Below, piece by piece: positions 55,584 to 64,000 of a stretch of DNA of 64,000 nt. The position numbers and the translations under genes were made by a program. A model generated the notes under the pieces. It had not been told where the DNA came from. It did no database searches and saw only the letters and a program-made list of their open reading frames with translations. Position 1 is the first letter of the stretch. Each line of letters starts with the position of its first letter. Origin of the DNA: Smallanthus sonchifolius (taxonomy: Eukaryota; Streptophyta; Magnoliopsida; Asterales; Asteraceae); contig CM042030.1 in assembly GCA_023525975.1 (NCBI GenBank), positions 21,570,350 to 21,634,349 on the forward strand, read 5' to 3'.

Positions 55584-56363
55584 TAGGTGTTATAGAACTC
55601 ACCTCTAGCTTAATATCTTCCTTGTTTAACTTCTAGGCTCAAAACTGTGTTGATTCAACGCTTGGTTATAGCCTTAGTTCATTATCATAGCATTTAGACA
55701 TATATTCCTAGCTTAACGGGATTAACTGAACTTGCAAGAACTACTCGGAACCTTACCTCGTTGCTATATACGGCTATTTGATGCAAAAGATCGGAGAATC
55801 GGACTTAGAAACGCGAATCGAAGCCTCGGGAAATGAGCTCAGGCCTTAAATGTGTGTTTTAGATGGTGTGGTGGTGTGTGTTTGATGCTGAAACTGAATC
55901 CACAGACTTTCTATTTATAGGTGAACATGACACCGGTGGCGGATCGCTAAGCATAGGGGTGGCGGTCCGCTACCGCCTCTCCTTTCTGGATAAGATGTGT
56001 GGTCTGCACGTAGCGGACCGTTAGGCTACAGGATAGCGATCCGCTACCCAATTCACCCCCTTAGCGGACCGTTATGGTCCGGGTGACGGTCCGTTACCCA
56101 ACTTCCACGCGTCAGATTTACGCCATTAGTCACCAGACACGTGGCATTCCCGCATTCATTCCTTGCCCACTATGTAGTGGACCGTTATGCTGTTTGGTAG
56201 CGGTCCGCTATCTGCCTCCCTTGCTTGGCGGACTGTTACATTGCTTGGTAGCAGTCCGCTACCGGGCTGCTTTTCAAAATTTTCATTTTTCACTTCCTCT
56301 TCTTTGGGGAGTTGCTTCTTCTAGTCATCGGGGTTATTATTCTTTATAAAAATTGGGGTGTTA
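55584..56363 (-). mobile_element. LTR J: minus-strand LTR start
   Basis: On the minus strand it begins TGTAACACCCCAATTTT at 56363. It carries about a dozen TAGCGGTCCGCTA / TAGCGGACCGTTA palindromes (55930-56265), then a perfect TATA box CTATAAATAG (55911-55920), then a leader with GAGGTGAGTTCTATAACACC. It is followed leftwards by fragment K and by the duplicated segment 53485-53701. It is inserted in the LINE relic at 56364. Confidence 0.65.
55911..55920 (-). promoter_or_regulatory. TATA box of LTR J
   Basis: CTATAAATAG on the minus strand, immediately downstream of the TAGCGGTCCGCTA array. Confidence 0.6.
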
Positions 56364-56928
56364 CATCATGTCCTGAAAGAGGTGCAAATCTATGAGATCA
56401 TGCGTAATATGCTCATCCTGCATTAGTTTGGGCCTGCCTCTGCCTCTCCTCCCCTCAAGTATGAAGGTTTTCATGGTTCTTACTGGCGCAACCATCTCTC
56501 TCCTCTTCACATGTCCAAACCATCTTAATATACCCCTCTCTTATATCATATGAGATACATGCGACCCCCAACTTCTGTCGAAAAACTTCATTTCTTATCA
56601 GATCCATCCTAGTGTGCCCATACATCCACCTCTGCTACTTCCATCTTTGGCGCTTGTGTCTTCTTGATGGCCCATCAATCGATTCTGTATAACATAGCCA
56701 AACGAACTGCAACCATTTAAAATTTCCCCTTTAATCTTGTAGGGAAACGCTTGTCACACAAAACTCCTATGGCTGCTCTCCACTTACACTAACATGCCTG
56801 AACACGATGTGCTACATCTCTGTCTATGTCTCCGTCACTTTGCAGAAACGATCCTAAATACTTGAACTTGTTTGTCTGCAGTAACCCTAGGCCTTAAATA
56901 CTAATTTGAGTGTCCTCATCATCGTTTG
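56364..56928 (-). pseudogene. LINE reverse transcriptase relic, C-terminal part
   Basis: Minus-strand reading in more than one frame gives FLQSDGDIDRDVAHRV, KWRAAIGVLCDKRFPTRLKGK, LRWFGHVKRREM and GRRGRGRPK, the characteristic tail of plant LINE RT proteins. Stops and frame changes interrupt it. It joins the RT domain at 60970-61505 across solo LTR H. Confidence 0.8.
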
Positions 56929-59900
56929 TGTCACACCCCAAAATTTATTTACTTAATAAATAAATAAAGGTCGCAACGATTGGTAACATTACACAATAGC
57001 GGAAGTTGTAGTAGTGATTTCTAAAGTAATGAGTAATTTTACAATTACTAATATAAAGTAATACAATGATCTAAATCCTTCTAGATCAATGATAGACTTG
57101 AGACTTGACAATCTATGCTCCTTCGGCTACTAGGGTTTAATCTAAATAGCTAGCCTATTCCAATCAAGCCATAGCTAAGTAATACCTGAAAAATATATTT
57201 GAAAGTGTCAACACAAAGGTTGGTGAGTTCACAGGTTTAGTTGTTTTAGTGTAACGTTGTTTTAGTGTAAAGCATTGATATCGTGTATATGGTCATATTA
57301 ATAAACCGGTTTACTCTGAAAACATTTAGTGACCATAATATAAAAATTGTTTCCCAAACCATGAAACTGTGTCCGCGGGCTTATTATAAATTTTTTCTCT
57401 TTAGAAACATTTGACAATCTAGTAGTCATAAAGTGATTCGTTTTCCCAAACGAAAATATGGTGATGACTTAACAGTCATAAAATGATTTTAAACTTGTGA
57501 TAAGCCCCTTTAGGATCGTTAATCAAATTGAGTAGTGGATTCATGTGTTTTAATCAATTAGTTCTTACATATCCAAGTGTTCGTAAATTGTCCCAAGTAT
57601 ATATGTTTAAACAAAACAACCATTTCAGGTGTATATAATAAACAAAGTGATTAACAAATGATCGATCGACATGTTTGTAAACTAGCTAGCTTTACAACGT
57701 TATGTTCATACATAAGCCCCTTTAACCAAACCTAACATAGTGAAAGCTCCCCCTCCCCACTCCTCATGAGCATGTGTTAATACAATATGCAGTCATTTGG
57801 CCAGGTGGACCCTAGGTTAGCGCGACTAACCATGACCGGGGGTGTCAAACCCAAATAGTACTATCCATAGAATCTCAGGCAATTAACGCTAATGGTTAAA
57901 AAAAATTTGTTTTGGAATGCACATTGTTCGAGGGGGACTTTGTTGAGCTCTTATAGTACTTATGCAAACATAATGTTCGGCCTTATGTAATTGTTGTTAT
58001 CAAAAAACAGTTGTAACATGTTTCGTGTTTTCTTAGTTGTATCAAATGTTGATTTATCATGCTTTCAAAATTGTAAGTAAATACGTTGTATAAGTATCAA
58101 ACCAAAATGTTCATGTTGTCAAACGTATAAGCAAATATGTTTCATATTTTCAAATGTGTTATGTAAGTATGTTTCTCCCCCGATGTTTATAAAACACTTA
58201 AAAAGTAAAAGGGGGCCGTGAACTCACCTGGTGTCCGATGAAATCCTAGCACAGTAATTGTTCAAGAAATACTTGACTATACGAACACTAAACACAAAGG
58301 GTATATATGTGTTAAGACCTATTGTCTTAAGTGCAATTTGTTCACCCGCTTTAGTAAGTCCGATTAAGGATGTCTTCGTTTTAGAAAAAGGTGTTTCGAG
58401 TTACGACTCGTTGGTGACTAATATATATTCATATAACTACCTACGCACGTATTATACTTACGCAATTAAGTACCAATATGTAAGTCATAACCGTAAAGTA
58501 GTTATATACTTTCCAAATATATATATGTGCAACTAATTTTAGGAACATATTCCATTGTCGTCGTACGAGTGTAAGTAATATAGCTTATATTATTTATATT
58601 TCTTAACATACGTTTTCATTCAAGTTTCGGTTTTATCACGAATATAAATATATATAAACACCTGTTTCGACAAAAGACACGAATTATTTGCTTAAGGTTT
58701 CGACGTAAATGAGTTTCTATCAAACATATGTTTACTAATAATTTGATATATTTTTATATGTGTCGTGTTTTCGATACTCATAACTGTCATATGCCATATC
58801 ATTATTTAAAATGATTATTTGATTCCGCTTAACGGTTTTATTTATCAAAATATATGCGTGGGTTTGCAAGTATTTAAAGTATCAATATCCGAAAGCATAC
58901 TATTGCATATAAGTTGCCATGTTTTTACTAGAAGTATATTCATCGTCAAAACGTTTCCATATTTTGTAAAACCCGTTTCTATTTGAAACGACCAAACTAT
59001 ATATGTATGTATATGTTCCTGTTCTAGTAACCGTTTACAAACCAAATACATACCCATGTATATATATATATACATCTAGATCTAGTAGCTTTATGAAACA
59101 CAACATACATACATTTATACATGCATATATACGACACGTATATTTATATATATTTCCATGATTCAAGTGTTAGATCAAGATCTCTTTTGTTAGTTTACCT
59201 AGTTACAAGGTTTTTATGAAATCATTTCAATTTTAGGTGAACAAAATGCACATCGAAGTAGGGTCTAAAGAAAAAGAGAACTTGTAGGAGATTATACCCC
59301 AAAGAAGTGAAAGGTGGCGGTTTTTATGGATGAAATAGTGATGATTCTTTGGTTCCTAGCTTGATTTCGTGTAGATCTCCTCTTGAATGCTCCTTAGTTC
59401 ATCAAATGGGTGTGATTTCTCCTTGATTCCTTGGTGTTTACTACTTGGAAGTGTGTGTGTGTGTGTGTGTGAGTGTGTTTGTGTGTGCCAAGAAGAAGAA
59501 AGAACAAGAGCAAAGCTCTTGTTTTTCTTCCACACACTTCTTTATATAGTAGATAGGTGGAGTAATGAGTTGGTGATAATCATGGAACATCATTAAAAGG
59601 TATAGAGGTTGGATTGAAGTGTAGAAGAAACAACAAGATGGTGATGGGGGTGCCATAATGATGCCGTGAATCAAGGGAAGAAGGGATAGGGGTGGGTTTT
59701 GCTTGTATTCTTCACCTTTGGTGTCATACCTTGTCATCATTGATCATAATTACTACTTAGTTCATGTACCATTGCAAGTGAACGGGTTTAGTTACTCCCC
59801 TTGGGCCAAATATGTGGTAAAGAAGTGAGATGATTGGGATGTGATGATAGTTGTTGGAGTTGGTATACTAAATCAAGAAGTTTAGGTGTTATTTCTAGTG

Positions 59901-60101
59901 TAGTTCAATCCAATAATGAGGATGTATTTATATGTATGTTGGGCCGAAAAATGAGGACAAACATAAAGATGGTGAAAGTTTGATGGTTAATTAGTTATGT
60001 TGGCATTTCATTGTGTGAGTTAGGTATCTAAGTCGGTGAACCGTTATTTTATGTGCCCTCTCGTAGGATTATTAAAATGTTCACTTACTTTTTGTTGAGA
60101 T

Positions 60102-60138
<37 letters not shown>

Positions 60139-60370
60139 TGACTTTTAGTTGAACTCAGGTACCGGTTAATTTTGTGTAAACAAGTCTAGTCATAACTAAA
60201 GAATATATTTGCGCTAGTGACGTAATAAAAATCTAGCAGAGACGAATTATGATCTTTTGTGTATACTAGTGTTTTTATTTCATATTGTTTATCATCTCCA
60301 CATATGATCATACATTTTAGTCTCTAATTATTGTACTGGTCATTTAGGATTAATTACCAATGTTTGGGAT

Positions 60371-60420
<50 letters not shown>

Positions 60421-60969
60421 TTGGGTGGAGTGTACATCTAGACATAATCATCATCATTATGATGTGGTGTTTGGAGTGAGGACTTCAACAAAGTCATCAT
60501 CACGATGACTTGATGTTGGAGTATGGTATAAGTAAAAGAAAAGATGATGACAGTGATGTTGTTGGTTTAAACGCGGAATACTACCCTCAATAAATACCCG
60601 ATTTAATATATATAAAATCCCTCGAAGTTGTCAATATATTATCTCCATATATATATACCTATATATATATAATCCTATATATGTATACTTGTAGGATACA
60701 TATATATTCAAGACTTAATCGTTGGAACATGATAGTTTATTTAGAATAAGATTCTATATATTTTTCCGTTGTAATAACTATTCACTATCGTTTGTGTTAT
60801 ACTGATTTTACGTCCGCATGAACCGACAATTTTTATAATTATTATGGTATGAAACGATCGATGCATTATGTTCGCTGAACTTTTATCGTTCAAGAGCATG
60901 ATTTCGAGTGATAACGTAAACACGTTTAAGTCGTGTACGGACGATGTTTTGGAAATGTCGGGTGTCACA
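56929..60969 (-). mobile_element. Solo LTR H (about 4.04 kb)
   Basis: On the minus strand it begins TGTGACACCCGACATTTCC (60969) and ends TTTTGGGGTGTGACA (56929), with GTGAACTCACCAACC at about 57230. Flanks GTTTG (56924-56928) and TTTTG (60970-60974) match at four of five bases, as for an aged target duplication. The LINE reading continues on both sides. No internal region, so LTR-LTR recombination is likely. Contains (GT)n at about 59449-59473 and (TA)n at about 60108-60135 and 60377-60416. No gene seen in it. Confidence 0.7.
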
Positions 60970-60974
60970 TTTTG

Positions 60975-61505
60975 CAGATTTGAAGCTACAGTGAAGGTAC
61001 TTAGTTTTAGAACGACTTATCTTTAAACCTTTGCGCTCTTAGGTCATGCGCCACTTCTATAGCCTCTCGTTCAGGTTTAATGTGCTCTCCATTGCTAAGA
61101 CAATATCGTCTGCGAATAACATGCACCACGAGATTACCTCCTGGGTCGATTTGGACAACTCGTCCAAGACTGTTGCAATAAGAAACGGGCTCAACGCGAA
61201 TCCTTGGTGAAGGCCCACCTCGAAGAAATTTGTAACCCCTACTGGCATACGAACGCTTGTTTTTGCCCTGTTATACATATCTATGATTACCTCTATATAT
61301 CTTTCAGGAACCCCTCTTTCCATAAGGCTATCCCAAATCACTTGTCAAAGCACACTATTTTTTAAAAGTTAAAGAACACCATATACAACAGTCATGGTTC
61401 TTCTCCCTATATTTTTCTATTAATCTCTTTAGAATATGTATTGCCTCTGTAGTAGTCTGCCCTGACATAAATCCAAACCGAAAGAAAAAATTCCAAATAC
61501 ATTAG
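60975..61505 (-). pseudogene. LINE reverse transcriptase relic, catalytic part
   Basis: Minus-strand reading gives FGFMSGQTTTEAIHILKRLIEKYREK, then after frame changes MERGVPERYIEVIIDMYNRAKTSVR, GVTNFFEVGLHQGFALSPFL and CMLFADDIVLAMES with the FADD catalytic box (about 61098-61110). The 61057-61341 stretch is open. It fades out near 61505, consistent with 5' truncation. Confidence 0.85.
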
Positions 61506-62198
61506 ACTATTTATGTAATTCATATGGGCTCCGAGTTATGAGGGACAAATTTGTAATTCATCATTCTTTTTATTGATCATTACTAATAAAACAACCAATC
61601 ACAAGGGTGCACCGTTCATACCTTGTTGAAATGTATATAGTTACAAATACAACAAAACGAAACATCGGTGCCTTATCCGAATTTGTGAGGAGATCTACTG
61701 TTTGCTTAACAATAGAGCTAGAACGTTTTTATTTGCTACTTTATTTTTTATCTAAAAAAATTGAATTAAAGAGAGGTGAAATGGGAACACTTTGAGCAAC
61801 GGATACGAGGGTGGTGACGTTGTCGGTACCAACTTCAAACCACCGATCTACACTAAAGAAGCACATGCAAGAGAAGATTAGGCTATTTAGAGCTCGCCGG
61901 AAAGCCGTCGGAACCCTAACCGTCAACGCCGGAGTTGCGGTTAGTTCTTCAAACCATCACCATCATCGTCCCCTGCTTGTGACTACGAGCTCGGTGAAGA
62001 GGTTGTTAACGTCTTTTGATGGTTTAAGTGTTTCCAATTTGGAGATTTTGGCGTACCTTCGCACACTTTATCGACTAGATTCGCCTCTACGGGAGCTTAA
62101 CTCATGTCAACACTGTTAGGTGATGACCAAAAAGAAAATATTCGGGTGAAGAAGAGAGAGGTGGTGTGGTGAGAGTGTGAGAGAGAAGGAGAGATTTA
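61506..62198 (+). other. Unclassified segment with a 102-codon ORF (61811-62119)
   Basis: The ORF begins MVTLSVPTSNHRS and has a moderately GC-rich, exon-like stretch (RARRKAVGTLTVNAGVAV … LEILAYLRTLYRLDSPLRELN). I recognise no domain. It may be a gene fragment or chance. The rest is AT-rich without a feature. Confidence 0.25.
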
Positions 62199-62504
62199 AA
62201 GCATTCACATCTCATTTATCCTTAAAATTTGAAGAAAAAAATAAGATTTTATTTTATAAAGGTCTTTCATCTAATTCTTTAAATTATTTCCTTATCTTTA
62301 AATTATATGAAAAACAATAGTGAAAACTTAAATATACCAACTCAAGTTCATCTTATATCCTTATTTTCATAGAAAAAATAATATAAAGATAAGGATAAAC
62401 AATCAGATGTGTGAGATTTTTAAAAAATGAAATTTAAATATAAAGGATGATGATTTTTAGTTAAATTATAAGGATACGGATACCAAATGAGATGTGAAAT
62501 GCTC
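62199..62504. mobile_element. Tourist-like MITE (PIF/Harbinger type)
   Basis: Inverted ends AAGCATTCACATCTCATTT and AAATGAGATGTGAAATGCTC, with TTA on both sides (62196-62198 and 62505-62507), the 3 bp duplication of this class. 306 bp, AT-rich, non-coding. Confidence 0.75.
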
Positions 62505-62584
62505 TTAGAGAAAGAAATGAAGAGGGGATACGAAAGAGGAGATGGAGATGGTGATGTGTGTGAGGGTAGATAGAGAGTGGAGGA

Positions 62585-62712
62585 GTCAATGTGGGACTAG
62601 CCCGCTTGGTAGAGCCTCTTGTTTCTTACATGAGAGGTCTTGGGTCCAAACCCAAGAATGCGATGAATTATTTGGTTTAATTTAAAAGTATGACAGATTT
62701 GCCGTTAAAAAA
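62585..62712 (+). mobile_element. tRNA-derived SINE
   Basis: 128 bp flanked by a perfect 17 bp target duplication, AGATAGAGAGTGGAGGA (62568-62584 and 62713-62729). The head has a pol III A-box-like TAGCCCGCTTGG and B-box-like GGGTCCAAACCC about 40 bp apart; the tail ends in an A-run (GTTAAAAAAA). The features together are diagnostic of a SINE moved by a LINE. Confidence 0.9.
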
Positions 62713-62949
62713 AGATAGAGAGTGGAGGAAAAGAATGGTAAAAGATAATATATGTTAATTTTCTTTTTATTTTTTAAATTTCTCCTTTTTAAAAGATTAT
62801 TGTTTTTAACAAACTAAAATTTTAAATTCTAACCGGTTTTCGTATCTCCTAACGTTTATTTCTATAAAACCGTAGCTCTTTTTAGTTTTTGAATACGCCA
62901 ATCGATGTGTTCTTTTTATCTACGTCGCCGTTTCAAAACCGACCGTCGC

Positions 62950-63003
62950 AACGGGCGTGTGATGTAAAAACGCGCCACAACGCGTGTGCGGGTTTAGTAC
63001 TAG
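62950..63003 (+). other. Possible Helitron 3' end
   Basis: An imperfect hairpin (ACGCGCCACAACGCGTGTGCGGG) is followed by 'tttagtaCTAG' then T. This resembles a plant Helitron terminus, but no 5' TC end was identified. Confidence 0.25.
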
Positions 63004-63065
63004 TTTATACACAATTTAAATCACCAGTAAAATTGTTAATAATAATCTCTCTTTGTTTTTATTAC

Positions 63066-63242
63066 GTCTCCCCACCGAGTTTCCCTCCCCTCCCTCCATC
63101 AGCGCTTCAATCAACATAAACAACGAGAACCCAAATAAAGATGGATTGATAAATGCAGCGAGGGATTGGAAATAATTATACAAATTTTTTTGTATATTTT
63201 TTTTTATAAGATTTAGGATTTGGAAGCAGATTGGCCGACAAA
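63066..63242 (+). promoter_or_regulatory. Probable 5' UTR of the SEC14-like gene
   Basis: Starts with a CT-rich stretch (CTCCCCACC … CCCTCCCCTCCCTCC) typical of plant 5' leaders. Two short upstream frames occur: ATG-GAT-TGA at 63141-63149 and a longer one from ATG 63153. The exact transcription start is unknown, and an intron in the leader is possible ('gatttggaagcag' before 63231). Confidence 0.4.
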
Positions 63243-63423
63243 ATGGTGATCATATCACAGGATATGATAAAGCAATTACAGAATTTGATGGATTCAAGTC
63301 CGTGATTCTATCTAAAACCCTAACATATTTTGTCATTTGATTTGATCTACAGCTCAGCTGACTTCTCATTTTCTTTTTGATTTTTTTGTTTCAGTTGACG
63401 AGCCACTCAAGACTTCATTTGAG
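63243..63423 (+). CDS. SEC14-like phosphatidylinositol-transfer protein, first two coding exons (partial gene)
   Basis: Exon 1 is 63243-63297 (MVIISQDMIKQLQNLMDS plus one base), donor A|GTCCGTG. Exon 2 is 63395-63423, 29 bases, between acceptor TTTGTTTCAG and donor GAG|GTTTATG. Joined, the reading is an uninterrupted 28 residues ending in DEPLKTSFE, which matches the N terminus of the plant SEC14/CRAL-TRIO family as I know it, including the intron position. That family binds and exchanges phosphatidylinositol and phosphatidylcholine at membranes. The lipid-binding domain would be encoded to the right of the window. This is the only ordinary host gene I can support here. Confidence 0.6.
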
Positions 63424-64000
63424 GTTTATGTTTCTCCTTCCTTTGTTGTTTGTGTTCGTGCTGGATCTGCTGTTTATGCTCAAGATTATGTTTTTTTTGG
63501 GCTGATCTGAGCTACTTTATTTGAATCAGAAGTCAACATTCAGTTGTAATCCAATCGAGTTTCTAAGCTGAAACCTTTTCATTTTCTGGTTGGGTGTTAT
63601 TGAGATTGATGTTAAACATCATCGTATGCTTTCTTAATTTTACTATCGTTGTCATGGTGTTTTTTATGTCAATTTCAGTTTTATTTGACTAGGTTACTTT
63701 AGAAATGTTCTATGTTATCTGATGGGATTATTCCATCAGATAATAACTAGATTTTTTCGTTGTTTCACTAAAGTTACTCACACTTTTTTCTAGCGATAAA
63801 ACCACTCAAGTTTCAATATTGTTCCATTGTGAAACTTTTAATAAACATTAAACTTTATATATGAAACTTGATTTCTATTATTGAAACTTGGTTATTATTT
63901 CATGATTTTATCCATATCTTAGTTTACTAATTATTTAAAAAATATGACACCTTAGCCTGTCCACAAATTTCAACAACGCGTTTTTGGAGCATTACCATTG
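63424..64000 (+). other. Intron 2 of the SEC14-like gene (incomplete)
   Basis: T-rich sequence with no further exon of the family visible up to the window end. Confidence 0.45.

Noticed and set aside
59387..59740. ORFs at the (GT)n tract in solo LTR H
   Set aside because: Simple-repeat translation; no protein features.

Overview
This is repeat-dense plant nuclear DNA. The Ty1/copia gag at 46.4-49.5 kb, the coiled-coil ORF ahead of a Ty3 gag, and the extra ORFs downstream of a copia gag all look like families I associate with Asteraceae. The organism is therefore probably a composite; this is an inference, no search was run. Nothing looks bacterial or viral in the ordinary sense.

Layout. 1-29.8 kb is one Russian-doll block of Ty3/gypsy-type LTR elements, all on the + strand. 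Outermost is element C (5' LTR in pieces 231-1012 and 22182-24002, interior 24003-27000, 3' LTR 27001-29840). Element B (1013-22181) sits in the 5' LTR of C and has target duplication CGAAC. Element A (2532-11572) sits in the 5' LTR of B and has target duplication CCTAG. Positions 1-230 are the tail of a further LTR (D), also inserted in the 5' LTR of C. Intact 3' LTRs of C and B provide empty-site copies of each insertion point.

29.8-39.8 kb holds a small minus-strand, non-coding copia-type element F (30105-32293), a short Helitron (34117-34445), a tandem array of about 316 bp units (about 34.78-36.46 kb), the wreck of a minus-strand Ty3 gag-protease (G), and a hAT-type element (38178-39682) with 8 bp target duplications.

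39.8-50.7 kb is element E (minus strand, near-identical 704/705 bp LTRs, target duplication TATAT). It has a long gag, only about 25 residues of protease, no RT or integrase, and then three large ORFs of unknown function. These ORFs lie behind what looks like an internal promoter.

50.8-61.5 kb contains several minus-strand LTR fragments (I, J), a plus-strand LTR-element 3' end (K), and a LINE reverse-transcriptase relic cut in two by a roughly 4 kb solo LTR (H).

61.5-64 kb is the edge of gene space: a Tourist-like MITE, a tRNA-derived SINE with a perfect 17 bp target duplication, and the first two coding exons of a probable SEC14-type lipid-transfer protein gene running off the right end.

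How the parts work together. Of the complete LTR elements A, B, C, E and F, only B carries RT, RNase H and integrase, and it is dead (nine in-frame stops, a frameshift, a mutated RT active site). The others are non-autonomous and must have moved with enzymes supplied in trans. The most unusual signal is that five unrelated LTRs (E, F, I, J, K) each carry their own array of short palindromes, usually just upstream of a TATA box. E repeats the same palindrome + TATA module inside the element, ahead of its extra ORFs.
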